Source of the DNA: Akkermansia muciniphila
GTDB taxonomy: Bacteria; Verrucomicrobiota; Verrucomicrobiia; Opitutales; UBA953
Direction of reading: 5' to 3'
Length of the DNA: 64,000 bases
Assembly (NCBI GenBank): GCA_943331445.1
Contig: CALQLO010000004.1
Span: 1-64,000, forward strand
Part shown: one piece after another, positions 37,128 to 46,728 of the stretch
Position numbering within the stretch: position 1 is the first letter of the stretch
Layout of the letters: the number at the start of each line of letters is the position of its first letter
Translations under genes and position numbers: made by a program
Notes under the pieces: model-generated
The model's input: only the letters and a program-made list of their open reading frames with translations
The model's database searches: none
What the model was told of the DNA's origin: nothing

Positions 37128-38318
37128 TTACTTCTTCAGCTTGGCGCAGAATCGGGCGAGACGCTCGAGACCCTGGGCGATGACCTGGTCGGAGGTCGCG
37201 TAGCTGAGGCGGATGTAGCCTTCGGAGCCGAACGCGGAACCCGGAACGACGGCCATGAGTTCTTCTTCCAGCAGGCGATCGGCGAACTGGGTAGAGGTCA
37301 GGCCGAATGACTTAATGTTCGGGAAGAGATAGAACGCGCCTTGCGAGCGGTAGCAGGTCAGGCCGGGGATGGCGTTGAGGCCAGCGAGGAGGTTGAGGCG
37401 GCGCTTGTCGAAGACGGCACCCATCTCGGCGAGGGAGGCCTTAGCCTTGTCAGGGTGCTGGTGCACGGCGAGGGCGCCGAACTGCGCGAAGGTGGTGGCG
37501 TTGGATGAGATCTGGCTCTGGAGGTCGGCCACAGCAGCGACGAGGGACTTGTCGGAGGCGACGAGGGTGCCGAGGCGCCAGCCGGTCATGGAGTAACTCT
37601 TGGCGTAGCCGGAGACGGTGATGGTCAGGCGGGCGGCTTCAGGCGAGAAGGTCGCCGGGCTGCAGGTGGTCTGGCCGTCATAGACGAGGTTCTCGTAGAT
37701 CTCGTCGGACATGATCCAGACGTTGGCTTTTACGCAGATGGCCACGAGGGCTTCGAGCTCGGCGCGGGAATAGACGGCGCCGGTCGGGTTGGACGGGCTA
37801 TTGATGATAACCATGCGCGTCTTCGGGGTGAGCGCGGCGGTCAGCTGGGCCGGAGTGATTTTGAAACCAGTGACGTCTTCGGCGTTCACGACGACAGGCT
37901 TGCCGCCGGCGAGTTTCACCATCTCAGGGTAACTCACCCAATACGGGGCCGGGATGATCACTTCGTCGCCAGAGCTGATCGTGGCGAGGATCGCGAGGTA
38001 GCAGGACATCTTACCGCCTGGGGAGACGACGACGTTGGCGTCGGCGATGCCAGTGAAGCCGCGACGGGTGTAGTCCTCGGCAATGGCCTTGCGGAGAGCG
38101 GGGATACCGGGCGTGGGCGCATACTTCGTCTGACCGTCGGCTAGGGCCTTGGCACAGGCATCCTTGACGAACTGCGGGGTGTCGAAGTCGGGCTCGCCGA
38201 CGCCGAAACCGACGACGTCCTTGCCGGCGGCCTTGAGGGCCTTCGCCTTAGCATCGACGGCGAGGGTCGGTGAAGGGGCGACGTTGCGGGCCCAGGAGGA
38301 GAGAGCGGGATTCGACAT
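37128..38318 (-). CDS. aspC: Aspartate aminotransferase, class I
   Basis: PLP enzyme moving the amino group between aspartate and 2-oxoglutarate. 396 residues from the ATG at 38318 ([26 protein letters not shown]); the further 48 codons upstream are low-complexity and overlap a palindrome. Seen: [31 protein letters not shown], the [16 protein letters not shown] loop, [12 protein letters not shown], and the PLP lysine in [16 protein letters not shown]. It matches the AspB/Thermus-type subgroup. The symbol is approximate because class I members can differ in substrate. Confidence 0.9.
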   Translation of the reverse strand: MSNPALSSWARNVAPSPTLAVDAKAKALKAAGKDVVGFGVGEPDFDTPQFVKDACAKALADGQTKYAPTPGIPALRKAIAEDYTRRGFTGIADANVVVSPGGKMSCYLAILATISSGDEVIIPAPYWVSYPEMVKLAGGKPVVVNAEDVTGFKITPAQLTAALTPKTRMVIINSPSNPTGAVYSRAELEALVAICVKANVWIMSDEIYENLVYDGQTTCSPATFSPEAARLTITVSGYAKSYSMTGWRLGTLVASDKSLVAAVADLQSQISSNATTFAQFGALAVHQHPDKAKASLAEMGAVFDKRRLNLLAGLNAIPGLTCYRSQGAFYLFPNIKSFGLTSTQFADRLLEEELMAVVPGSAFGSEGYIRLSYATSDQVIAQGLERLARFCAKLKK

Positions 38319-38423
38319 AGCGGAGAGCCCCACGCAAAGGACTCTCAGCGGATTGGCAAGACTGAGTGAATACGAGGGTCGGAGGGCACGAGGACCAGAG
38401 GGCCAGAGAGACCTAAAGTTACG

Positions 38424-38503
38424 GGTGGCAGGTGGCAGCCTCAGATGGCGGGTGGCGGGCAATTAATCCTGCAACCAGCCACCCCAGGCCGCCACCTGCC
38501 ACC
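38424..38503. repeat. 80-bp nested imperfect palindrome
   Basis: Outer 18-bp arms (38424-38441 and 38486-38503; one mismatch) built from GGTGGCAGGTGGC, and inner 10-bp arms (38450-38459 and 38475-38484; one mismatch), with an AT-rich loop CAATTAATCC. It lies just upstream of the aminotransferase gene and downstream of the PF04020 gene on the minus strand. No terminal T-tract; possibly a mobile or REP-like element. Confidence 0.65.
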
Positions 38504-38525
38504 TGAAGCGAATTCCCTGCTCGCC

Positions 38526-38975
38526 TCAGATGTCGATGGCGTCGTCCTTGGCCTTCTGGGCATTGGCCTTGGCTTCATTGGCCCGGCGTAGCGGCTTCAG
38601 CTGGTCGATGCCGACCGCGGAAGAAATCATCCAGGAGGTAATGGATATCGTCAGGGTCGCCATGGCCCAGTTTTTCAGATGCAGATCATTAACCAGGCTG
38701 GCCGTCAGGGCGAGGATAGCGCCATTGGTCACAAACAGCACCAGGTAGGCGCCCAGACCAAGGGTAAGGATGAGAATCGGAATCGAAACGATCATGAAGA
38801 TCGCCAGGAGAAACGGGCGCAGGAAGGAATTAAAGAGCCCGAGCACGACGGCGACGGCGGCCAAGGTGGCGGGGTCAACGTAATGAAGGAACCCGAAATA
38901 CTTAGCCAAGAACACCCCCAACGCGAGAGAGGTCCATTCGAGGATTAAAACTCCGAGACGACGTGCGACTTCCAT
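38526..38975 (-). CDS. Phage-holin-4-type (PF04020) membrane protein
   Basis: 149 residues with four hydrophobic helices in the pattern of PF04020: LGVFLAKYFGFLHYVD, AAVAVVLGLFNSFLRPFLL, LGLGAYLVLFVTNGAILALTA, and a last segment before a charged tail. The conserved NSFLRPFLLAI segment is diagnostic. Despite the family name, such proteins are usually chromosomal and of unknown function. It follows phoU by 56 bases in the pst direction and may be its last gene. Confidence 0.82.
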   Translation of the reverse strand: MEVARRLGVLILEWTSLALGVFLAKYFGFLHYVDPATLAAVAVVLGLFNSFLRPFLLAIFMIVSIPILILTLGLGAYLVLFVTNGAILALTASLVNDLHLKNWAMATLTISITSWMISSAVGIDQLKPLRRANEAKANAQKAKDDAIDI

Positions 38976-39031
38976 GCCGTCATCATACCACGGAAAAGCC
39001 CCCCGACAAGGGGGGACTTTCCCGACGGCAG

Positions 39032-39685
39032 TTAGCGGGCGTGGCGGATGTCTTCGCCCGAAAGCAGGAAGATGACCTGCTCGGCGATATTCTTGGAGTG
39101 ATCACCGATACGCTCCAGGGCCTTGGAGATGAAGATTAGCTCGACGTGCGAGGCGGACACCTTGGTAGCGTCGCCCGACTTACCAAAGAGCTCCTCGTAG
39201 TTCTTGCGATTGAGGGCATCGATCTCGGCGTCACGGGCAATCACGAGGCGGGCCTTGGCGATATCGCCTTCAATGAAGCTATCGATTGCCAGCCGCAGGA
39301 CTTCGCAGGCGATAATGCCTTCCGTGGGCACGTGCAGGAAGTTTTTCAGGGGCCCGCGTTCAGAAATCACCATCGCGCGCTTAGCGATGACTGAAGCTTC
39401 GTCGGCAATACGCTCAAGGTCATGACCGATATCCCGGGCGGCCAGCAGCAAGCGGACATCGCTGCCCATCGGGCCGAAGAGCGTCAGGTAGCGCATGATT
39501 TCACGGTCGACGCGCTTCTCAAGCTCGTCGACGCGATCATCCATACCGCGCACCTGCAAGGCCAGGGAGTCGTCGCCGTTCTCGACGGCACGGAGTACGA
39601 GGCGGGTCATATCGAGCGAGCGCTCCCCCATCAGGATCAGGTCGTCCCGGAGTTGGCGGAGTTCGTCGTGGAAGAAACGTTGCAT
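39032..39685 (-). CDS. phoU: Phosphate uptake regulator PhoU
   Basis: 217 residues, all helical, with the two repeated PhoU helix bundles (LRQLRDDLILMGERSLDMTR; EVLRLAIDSFIEGDIAKARL) and conserved metal-site motifs RDIGHDLERIADEA and KALERIGDHSKNIAEQ. It links the Pst transporter to Pho signalling, damping uptake when phosphate is plentiful. It follows pstB by 19 bases on the minus strand, the standard order. phoB and phoR are not in the window. Confidence 0.96.
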   Translation of the reverse strand: MQRFFHDELRQLRDDLILMGERSLDMTRLVLRAVENGDDSLALQVRGMDDRVDELEKRVDREIMRYLTLFGPMGSDVRLLLAARDIGHDLERIADEASVIAKRAMVISERGPLKNFLHVPTEGIIACEVLRLAIDSFIEGDIAKARLVIARDAEIDALNRKNYEELFGKSGDATKVSASHVELIFISKALERIGDHSKNIAEQVIFLLSGEDIRHAR

Positions 39686-39704
39686 GGTAGTATTTGTTAA
39701 AGAA

Positions 39705-40529
39705 TCAACCGAAGCGGCCCGAGATGTAGGCCTCGGTCTGGGCCTGCGACGGGTTCATGAAGATCTTCTCGGTGGTATCGTATTCGATTTGCTTGCCGAG
39801 ATAGAAAAAGGCTGTGCGGTCCGACACGCGGGCGGCCTGTTGCATCGAGTGCGTGACGATGACGATGGTGAATTGGTCCTTCAGCTCGTGGATGAGCTCC
39901 TCGATCTTACCCGTGGCGATGGGGTCAAGGGCCGAGCAAGGCTCGTCCATCAACAGAATCTCGGGGCGATTGGCGATGGCACGAGCGATACAGAGACGCT
40001 GCATCTGACCACCAGACAGGCCCAAGGCACTATCATTAAGACGGTCTTTCACCTCGTCCCAGAGGGCGGCCTTACGGAGCGAGGTCTCACAAGCCTCTTC
40101 GAGCACGGCGCGGTCACGCACGCCCACCACGCGGAGGGCGTAAACGACATTCTCGAAGATGGATTTCGGAAATGGGTTGGACTTCTGGAAGACCATGCCG
40201 ACGCGGCGGCGCAAGGAGATAACCTCCAGGCCTGGGTCATAGATCGAACGCCCATTAATGGTAATCTCGCCCTCGTGGCGGACGCCATCGACGAGATCAT
40301 TCATGCGATTAAGATTACGCAGCAACGTGGATTTACCGCAGCCGGAAGGTCCGATGAAAGCGACCACCTGGCGTTCCGGGATGTCGAGGGAGATCGCGTC
40401 GAGGGCCTTCTTCTGGCCATACCAGAAGCCGTAATCGCGGATGCTAATGTAGTCCTTGCGACCTTCGCGTTCAGTGGCAGGGCGGACCTTGATGCGAGAG
40501 GATGAAGGAGGGTTCATGAGTTGGGGCAT
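39705..40529 (-). CDS. pstB: Phosphate ABC transporter ATPase PstB
   Basis: 274 residues. Walker [21 protein letters not shown]-loop [16 protein letters not shown], signature [18 protein letters not shown], Walker [23 protein letters not shown], and H-loop [13 protein letters not shown] are all present. The N-terminal ~25 residues are a polar extension. It energises phosphate import through PstA and PstC. Spacing is 14 bases after pstA. Confidence 0.97.
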   Translation of the reverse strand: MPQLMNPPSSSRIKVRPATEREGRKDYISIRDYGFWYGQKKALDAISLDIPERQVVAFIGPSGCGKSTLLRNLNRMNDLVDGVRHEGEITINGRSIYDPGLEVISLRRRVGMVFQKSNPFPKSIFENVVYALRVVGVRDRAVLEEACETSLRKAALWDEVKDRLNDSALGLSGGQMQRLCIARAIANRPEILLMDEPCSALDPIATGKIEELIHELKDQFTIVIVTHSMQQAARVSDRTAFFYLGKQIEYDTTEKIFMNPSQAQTEAYISGRFG

Positions 40530-40543
40530 GAGTGGGTTGGTGA

Positions 40544-42178
40544 TTAGAAGGATGCACCTTTAAAGCGGGCGCGGAGGCGATTGCGGATCCAGATCGCGCC
40601 AATATTAAGGCAGACGACCAGGCAAATGAGCAGGAGCGTGGTGGCGAAGACCATCGGGCGAGCCGCGTCCGAGTCGGGAGACTGGAATCCGAGGTCATAA
40701 ACGTGGAAGCCGAGGTGCATGAACTTGCGATCCATGTGCAAGAAAGGGGCAGCACCATCGAGCGGCAGCGTCGGAGCGAGTTTCACCACGCCCACGAGCA
40801 TCAGCGGAGCAACCTCCCCTGCCCCACGGGCCATGGCGAGGATGACGCCCGTTAGGATGCCCGGAGCCGAGGCGGGCAGGAGGATATCGCGAATCGTCTG
40901 CCACTTAGAAGCACCGGTGGCCAAGGAGGCCTCTCGCATACCACGGGGGACGGCGGCCAAGGCCTCTTCGGTCGCGACAATGACCACCGGTAGCGTCATC
41001 AAAGCGAGCGTCAGCGAGCACCAGAGGAGGCCGCCCGTGCCGAAGACCGGTGTGTTGTTATTATACTTTAGCTGATCGGCGAAAAAGAAGCGGTCAATCG
41101 AGCCACCGAGCACATAGACAAAGAAGCCGAGCCCAAAGACGCCGAAGACGATTGAAGGCACCCCCGCGAGGTTGTTGACGCTGATACGCACGATGCGAAG
41201 AACGGAACCCTGTTGGGCGTACTCGCGGAGGTAGATCGCCGTGATGACGCCAAAGGGGGTAACCATCAAGCTCATGAAGACCGTCATCACGAGTGTACCG
41301 AAAATTGCGGGCATCAGACCACCCTCGGTATTGGCCTCGCGAGGTTCATCGAAAACGAACTCTCCGAGCCGCGAGATAAAGAGCTTAATGCGCCCCCAGG
41401 TGTCGAGTCGGTTAGGAAACCAAGCACGGATGACTTGGGTGAGCGGGACAACGACTTCACGGCCCGAGGCATCCCGCGAGACCAACGACGCGACCGCACC
41501 ACGGTCCACCACGGCCTTCGCTTCGGCCTGCAAGGACGCAAAGCGCTCCTCCAGTCCAGCAATCTGACGGCGAAGGGCGGCAACCTCAGCCGCCAGCTTC
41601 AAGTCTTCCGCCCGGCGCAGAGCGACGCGGGCCTTATCCATCTCGCTGTTTACGTCGCCAATGCGGTGCCGAGTGATTTCGACGAGCTTCTCCCGGATGT
41701 TCGTGGCTGCGGCGACTTCGACCTGAAAAGCATCCTCAAAGGCTAGGTCCGTGACCGGAATCAATTTGCCGTCGGACTTACGGAGGGACTGCGGACGGAC
41801 GAAGGCTGGTCCATTCTCGACGCGTTCAAGCCCGAGGATGTCAGCCGGGAAAGATTCAGATTTAATCTTAGCCTCATCGACCCAGACGTAGGAGTTGCCG
41901 TTCAGTTCGCGCAAGCCGACCTGATATTGAAGTTCATAGCGTGGTTCGCTAGCCAGCGAACCTGCGCGGACGCGCCGCTGGGCCAATTGACCAATAATCG
42001 TGCGACCATCGTCCACCGTGGCGACGGGCACCTGCGGCGCCCAGAAAACCGTGACGCCATTGAGGACGACCAACGACAGCAGGCCGATGACCATCCCTAG
42101 GCCGATGATCAAACCTAGGCCGCTGAACCAGACCCAGGCTTCGCCGCGAGGCGTACTGCTATCGGAAGATGAGGCCAT
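40544..42178 (-). CDS. pstA: Phosphate ABC transporter permease PstA, long form
   Basis: 544 residues, nearly twice the E. coli length. One membrane helix at residues ~19-46, then a ~230-residue extracytoplasmic insert with a coiled-coil stretch ([20 protein letters not shown]), then the usual permease core with the cytoplasmic coupling loop [19 protein letters not shown] and GAGEVAPLM. Long forms of PstA and PstC are known in some Gammaproteobacteria. It begins two bases after pstC, so the subunits are made together. Role of the insert unknown; it may contact PstS or the cell wall. Confidence 0.94.
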   Translation of the reverse strand: MASSSDSSTPRGEAWVWFSGLGLIIGLGMVIGLLSLVVLNGVTVFWAPQVPVATVDDGRTIIGQLAQRRVRAGSLASEPRYELQYQVGLRELNGNSYVWVDEAKIKSESFPADILGLERVENGPAFVRPQSLRKSDGKLIPVTDLAFEDAFQVEVAAATNIREKLVEITRHRIGDVNSEMDKARVALRRAEDLKLAAEVAALRRQIAGLEERFASLQAEAKAVVDRGAVASLVSRDASGREVVVPLTQVIRAWFPNRLDTWGRIKLFISRLGEFVFDEPREANTEGGLMPAIFGTLVMTVFMSLMVTPFGVITAIYLREYAQQGSVLRIVRISVNNLAGVPSIVFGVFGLGFFVYVLGGSIDRFFFADQLKYNNNTPVFGTGGLLWCSLTLALMTLPVVIVATEEALAAVPRGMREASLATGASKWQTIRDILLPASAPGILTGVILAMARGAGEVAPLMLVGVVKLAPTLPLDGAAPFLHMDRKFMHLGFHVYDLGFQSPDSDAARPMVFATTLLLICLVVCLNIGAIWIRNRLRARFKGASF

Positions 42179-42180
42179 GT

Positions 42181-44481
42181 TCAGACGACTTTATAGCGCT
42201 CACGCAGGCGCTGGCGGAGGACTTCCGCCAGAGTGTTAATGACGAACGTGAGCAGGAAAAGACAACAGGCCCCGAGGAAGAGCGCCCGATAATGCGTATG
42301 GCCCGAAGCGGCCTCTGGAAGCTCCACCGCAATATTCGCGGACAGCGTCCGCATACCGCTAAAAGGATTGGACTCCATCACTGCGGTATTCCCCGTGGCC
42401 ATCACGACGATCATCGTCTCACCAATCGCGCGGCCAAAGCCAATCATGACACCCGAGACGATACCCGAGATGGCGGTCGGAACCACCACACTCCAAACCG
42501 TCTGCCAGCGGCTGGCTCCAAGAGCTAGCGAGCCGGAGACGAGCGAGTTGGGAACGTTGGACAGCGCGTCTTCGGCAATGGTGAAGACAATCGGGATAAC
42601 CGCGAAGCCCATCACGAAGCCAACCACCAGAGAGTTACGCGAGTCGTAGGTTGCTCCGGTCGTCTGGCGCCACCATTCACGAAAATCAGCGATGGGCAGG
42701 CCACTCGAGGCATCCTTCACCGTGAAGAAGGCGGCCTCAACGGCCGGGCCTGATTTCCAAGCGACCAAAGCACAGATAGCGAGGAACGGCAACAGCCAGA
42801 GGAACTCCATACCTGGCTTGACCTGACGACGAATAGGCTGAGGAAGCACCGACCAGAGGAAGCCGGCGGCAAGTGCGGCGGGGGCGAGAATGCCGACGGC
42901 ACAGAAGATGGAGATCAAACGCGGATCGACCAACGGGGCCAGCCAGAGCCCGGCGAGGAAGCCCAGCACGACGGAAGGCAGCGAGGCCATGATTTCCATC
43001 ACCGGTTTCACGACCTGGCGATATTCCGGGCGCAAGAACTGCGAAACGTAGATAGCGGCGGTGAGAGCGATGGGCAGAGCGAAGAGCAGTGCGTAGAACG
43101 TACCCTTCACCGTGCCATAGAAAAGTGGCACTAGCGAATACTTCGCCTCGAACTCATCGGAGCCAGCGCTCGATTGCCAGGTATAAGCGGGGCCGGTGGC
43201 ACCTTCATACCAAATCTTGCCGAAGAACGCACCCCAGGAGGATTCGGGGTGATGGTCGACGATCGACCAGCGGTGAAGCTTGCCGTCCGCCGAGAGCGCG
43301 GTGAAACGATCATAGTTGGCAGCGAAAGCCAGTTGGCGAATCGCCCCGCTCGGGGCATCACCTTCCCAACGGAGGGAACCTGTCGTCATATTGCGGAGCT
43401 GAAGTTTGCCACCAGCGACAGCGAGGTAGCATTTATTACCTTCGGCGGCATAGACGCCTTCACCGGGACCTGCGAGCGCCTCGCCATCATGGATCTTACC
43501 CCAGCGACGCAGGCTCTTGCCGTCGGGCTGAAGTTGCGGATACATTGACCAAACCTGCTGCTCGCCCGTGCGACCCACGAAGACCACCGAGACGTTGCCG
43601 AAGATCATGCCCGCCGAGGTGACCCCAGCATCGGTCGATTCCTTAAACGGAGTAAACGACTGGAGGAACGAGAAGGTCGTGCCATCATCGGCATAGGTGC
43701 GCACTTCACCGAATTTACTGACGACAATGAGCGATTCTGCCGTGGAAGGAAGAAGCACCTTATCGACCGAAGCCGCATCGGCGGCGACCACGAAGGGGGC
43801 GCTGACGGTGACCTTCGCTTTGCCGCCCAGGCCTTTACGTTCCGTCAGGCGGATCGCGGTGAGCAGGGGGTTGCCGACTTCATCCTGACGCACGAGCATC
43901 AGCCGTGACTGCGTACCCTTGGCGTTCCAGATATCCACGCAAGGCAGGCCAGGCTTGCCGACCTGCAGCGGCTCTAAAGCTGTCACCATCGGCTCAATCG
44001 TACGCTTACCAGCGGAGTCAAAGCTCGAGCGGTAGATGATCCGCAGTTCCTGAACTGAGCCATCGGATAGACCCAGAAAGACCAAGCCTGATCGGGGATA
44101 GCTCCGGACGGTGGATACGCGGCGATTTGCCAGCGAAGGCGACCACTCAAGTACTTTCGAACCATCCTTGGCCCGCTGGAAAATCACCCTGCCATCGGCA
44201 AGAACGACATAGGGTAAATCGCCGTATTCATCCTCACCGAAGGCAACTGCGCTGGCCGGGACGGACAAAGCGGTGCCGCTCGCGACCGTGGCTCCCGTAA
44301 ACAGGGGGAAGACTTGGAAGATCAGGAAGGCCAACATCCCGAAGACCGCCAACACCACGCCCACGCCGCCGAAGCGAATGAGACGGCCCATCCACCGGTC
44401 GGCAGCGAGGGTCATGGGGCTTACCGTAAAACGCGACTCCGGCGCAGGCGCCTCAGAGGGGTTTTTGTCGGAAGTTTCCAT
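42181..44481 (-). CDS. pstC: Phosphate ABC transporter permease PstC, long form
   Basis: 766 residues. An N-terminal helix (~35-62) is followed by a ~380-residue periplasmic insert with repeated beta-strand units (YVVLADGRVIFQRAKDGSKV, LVFLGLSDGSVQEL, FTALSADGKLHRWSI) that look like a WD40 or beta-propeller fold. The permease core comes last, with coupling loop GSLALGASRWQTVWSVVVP and GRAIGETM. Both permeases being enlarged suggests a shared periplasmic structure. It is separated from pstS by 142 bases with two hairpins. Confidence 0.94.
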   Translation of the reverse strand: METSDKNPSEAPAPESRFTVSPMTLAADRWMGRLIRFGGVGVVLAVFGMLAFLIFQVFPLFTGATVASGTALSVPASAVAFGEDEYGDLPYVVLADGRVIFQRAKDGSKVLEWSPSLANRRVSTVRSYPRSGLVFLGLSDGSVQELRIIYRSSFDSAGKRTIEPMVTALEPLQVGKPGLPCVDIWNAKGTQSRLMLVRQDEVGNPLLTAIRLTERKGLGGKAKVTVSAPFVVAADAASVDKVLLPSTAESLIVVSKFGEVRTYADDGTTFSFLQSFTPFKESTDAGVTSAGMIFGNVSVVFVGRTGEQQVWSMYPQLQPDGKSLRRWGKIHDGEALAGPGEGVYAAEGNKCYLAVAGGKLQLRNMTTGSLRWEGDAPSGAIRQLAFAANYDRFTALSADGKLHRWSIVDHHPESSWGAFFGKIWYEGATGPAYTWQSSAGSDEFEAKYSLVPLFYGTVKGTFYALLFALPIALTAAIYVSQFLRPEYRQVVKPVMEIMASLPSVVLGFLAGLWLAPLVDPRLISIFCAVGILAPAALAAGFLWSVLPQPIRRQVKPGMEFLWLLPFLAICALVAWKSGPAVEAAFFTVKDASSGLPIADFREWWRQTTGATYDSRNSLVVGFVMGFAVIPIVFTIAEDALSNVPNSLVSGSLALGASRWQTVWSVVVPTAISGIVSGVMIGFGRAIGETMIVVMATGNTAVMESNPFSGMRTLSANIAVELPEAASGHTHYRALFLGACCLFLLTFVINTLAEVLRQRLRERYKVV

Positions 44482-44519
44482 TGGGTGACGGTTAGGTGTC
44501 GTTGATTCTAATAAAGGGT

Positions 44520-44540
44520 AAGGCGGGGAGACCCCGCCTT
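44520..44540 (-). terminator. Hairpin between pstS and pstC (attenuator candidate)
   Basis: Perfect 9-bp arms AAGGCGGGG and CCCCGCCTT with loop AGA. On the minus strand it is followed by ACCCTTTATTAG. It probably lets part of pstS transcription stop before pstC. Confidence 0.6.
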
Positions 44541-44555
44541 AGGAGGACCCGAGAC

Positions 44556-44608
44556 CGTATCGTCGCTCTTTGAAGACCGACCCCGCAGGGCGTGGTGGCG
44601 ACGATACG
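44556..44608 (-). promoter_or_regulatory. Long stem-loop after pstS
   Basis: Perfect 11-bp arms CGTATCGTCGC (44556-44566) and GCGACGATACG (44598-44608) with a 31-base loop, beginning 15 bases after the pstS stop. It may protect the 3' end of the pstS mRNA. Confidence 0.6.
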
Positions 44609-44623
44609 ATTTCGAGACCAAAC

Positions 44624-45625
44624 TTATTCGGCGCTGTAGAACTTGAGCGCGAGGCGACCTTCGGCGGCGACGTCGGCAGGCAGCGGGTAGTAGCCGTCCT
44701 TGATCGTGATTTCCTGGCCAGACTTCGAGAGCACGAAGGTGATGAACTCGCTCGTCAGCTTATCCATTTCTTTGGAAGGAGCCTTGTTCACATAGACATA
44801 CAGGTAGCGGGCGAGCGGATAGGTTCCGCTGAGCGCGTTGGCGTAATTAGGCTCAATGAGAGCCGAGTCATCAGCGACAGAGAGGGCGAGGGCGCGGACA
44901 CCAGAGGTCTTGTAGCCGATGCCGGAGTAGCCAATCGCACCGAGGTCGGAAGCGACCCCTTGGACGACCGAGGAAGAACCTGGCTGCTCCTTAACGCTGC
45001 TCTTGTAGTCACCATTCTTAAGGGCGTTGTCCTTAAAGAAGCCGTAGGTACCAGAAGCCGAGTTACGGCCGAAGGCAGAGATAGTCTTACCCGCGAAAGC
45101 ACCGGTCAGCTTGGCATCACCCCAGGTGTTGATGTCTTGACCGCCGCGCTTACGGGTCGAGGAGAAGATTGCGTCAACCTGAGCAAGGGAGAGACCCTTA
45201 ATCGGGTTGTCCTTGTGAACGAAGACGGCGAGGGCATCGATGGCCACCGGAATCTTAGTCGGCTTGTGACCGAACTTAGCAGCGAAGCCAGCGACTTCGG
45301 AAGTCTTCATCTCGCGGCTCATCGGGCCCACCTGAGCGGCACCGGAGATCAGGGCAACTGGAGCAGTACCCGATCCCTTACCTTCAACCTGGATGTTCAC
45401 GTTAGGGTACTTGGCCTTGAAGCCTTCGCTCCAGAAAGTCATCAGGTTGTTAAGTGTGTCGGAACCGACGGAGTTCAAGTTCCCAGAGACACCAGAAGCC
45501 ACAGTGTAGTCGGGAAGTTTGGCGTCGACCGTGACGACCTCGCCAGCAGCGGGGGCGGCGGACTGAGCGGAAGCGATCGTCGCCGTGAGGGCGAGAAGCG
45601 CGAGGGACTTGAGTGAGGTGTGCAT
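44624..45625 (-). CDS. pstS: Phosphate-binding protein PstS
   Basis: 333 residues from the ATG at 45625 (signal peptide [20 protein letters not shown]); an 11-codon upstream extension is not signal-like. Seen: [68 protein letters not shown], and [14 protein letters not shown], the phosphate-binding pattern of high-affinity PstS. First gene of pstSCAB-phoU. The upstream region has CTGTAACAATTGTA, at most a poor Pho-box-like element, so PhoB control is not shown by the sequence. Confidence 0.95.
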   Translation of the reverse strand: MHTSLKSLALLALTATIASAQSAAPAAGEVVTVDAKLPDYTVASGVSGNLNSVGSDTLNNLMTFWSEGFKAKYPNVNIQVEGKGSGTAPVALISGAAQVGPMSREMKTSEVAGFAAKFGHKPTKIPVAIDALAVFVHKDNPIKGLSLAQVDAIFSSTRKRGGQDINTWGDAKLTGAFAGKTISAFGRNSASGTYGFFKDNALKNGDYKSSVKEQPGSSSVVQGVASDLGAIGYSGIGYKTSGVRALALSVADDSALIEPNYANALSGTYPLARYLYVYVNKAPSKEMDKLTSEFITFVLSKSGQEITIKDGYYPLPADVAAEGRLALKFYSAE

Positions 45626-45727
45626 GTGATGGGAATACGCAGGCATCATCCCATACAATTGTTACAGTCCCGTGTCGGGATGGTGTTTCTTCGGCAATAG
45701 CCCCTCCCCTCCCCCGCCTTAAACGGC

Positions 45728-46612
45728 CTATTTTTTGAGATATTCGCGAATAAGCTCACCCGAACGACTCTCCGCTTCCGCTAAAGGTAGACCGCCGGCC
45801 ACGCCCGGACGCTTGTGGCCAGTCTGCCTGAGCCAGGCATCGCGGAGCATCACCGAATTTTGCTTGAGGAGCTTAAATTTTTCTCCGGCAGCAAAAGGTG
45901 TATCGAGTTTCCAATTCATCAGCGGCGCCAACCCTTCCCAGGCGGCCTGCGCCATGAACTGATGTCCTTGCTCGCCGGGATGCAAATTATCCTTGGCGTA
46001 AATGAACTTTGGGTCAGCCCGCTTGGCGGCGATGACGGCCTGATGAAGCTTGGCATGAATATCGATGATCATCCAGCCGGCCGCACGCTGCTCGACCAAC
46101 CAAGCGCCGTAGCTCTCCATCACGCCGTCGTAATTAATTTCATCCTTAGCCCGATTATCCGGCGCGTAAAGGGGTGGCGTGAGCAACACGAGCTTCGCCC
46201 CGGCCTTGGCACAGGCTAGGCGAAAACGAATTATGCCATCCTGATAGGCCAGTTTGCGCGTGGAGTTGAGCGGCAAATAGATGCCGTCATTGATGCCATA
46301 ACAGGCGATGACGATTGTCGGCTTGAATTGATCTAAGACGCGCCCGAGACGCTCATGCACGTCCGGCCGCGGGAACCCCCCGCCCGCATGCCCAGGCTCA
46401 GAGAGGCCCGAAGCGGTTTCACTCGATAACCCCATGTTCACAATCGTCGCATGCTCCATGCCCTTCTGCGCACGGATGGCGGATTCGACATAAACCGTCC
46501 AAGTGCCCCCATAGGTAATACTGTCGCCTAGAAAAAGGATGCGGGGCTCCATCCGGTCGGCGGAAAGGCGGGCGGCGAAGAGCGCAAAGACACAGAGTAA
46601 AACCCGAGACAT
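45728..46612 (-). CDS. Secreted SGNH/GDSL hydrolase
   Basis: 294 residues from the ATG at 46612 (signal peptide MSRVLLCVFALFAARLSA), with GCAGGG just before it; an ATG at 46639 adds nine residues. Block I FLGDSITYGGTW carries the catalytic serine, block III GINDGIY the asparagine, and block V DNLHPGEQGH the Asp-His pair. Likely a lipase or polysaccharide esterase outside the cytoplasm. Divergent from uvrA; no functional link is implied. Confidence 0.87.
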   Translation of the reverse strand: MSRVLLCVFALFAARLSADRMEPRILFLGDSITYGGTWTVYVESAIRAQKGMEHATIVNMGLSSETASGLSEPGHAGGGFPRPDVHERLGRVLDQFKPTIVIACYGINDGIYLPLNSTRKLAYQDGIIRFRLACAKAGAKLVLLTPPLYAPDNRAKDEINYDGVMESYGAWLVEQRAAGWMIIDIHAKLHQAVIAAKRADPKFIYAKDNLHPGEQGHQFMAQAAWEGLAPLMNWKLDTPFAAGEKFKLLKQNSVMLRDAWLRQTGHKRPGVAGGLPLAEAESRSGELIREYLKK

Positions 46613-46728
46613 CCCTGCAGGCTTACAGGTCAGCCCCATGGGTAAAAGCGGATTGTACGAAACTTATTAACGGCCAGCTGAACACTTCCGCCTTCTCCCC
46701 GGAAGCGGACAGGCTATCGTCAAACCCT

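Noticed and set aside
44570-45616. 348-codon open frame antisense to pstS
   Set aside because: PstS motifs on the minus strand are unambiguous; the plus frame has none.
45626-45720. Pho box before pstS
   Set aside because: CTGTAACAATTGTA resembles only half of a Pho box; no second repeat at 11-base spacing.
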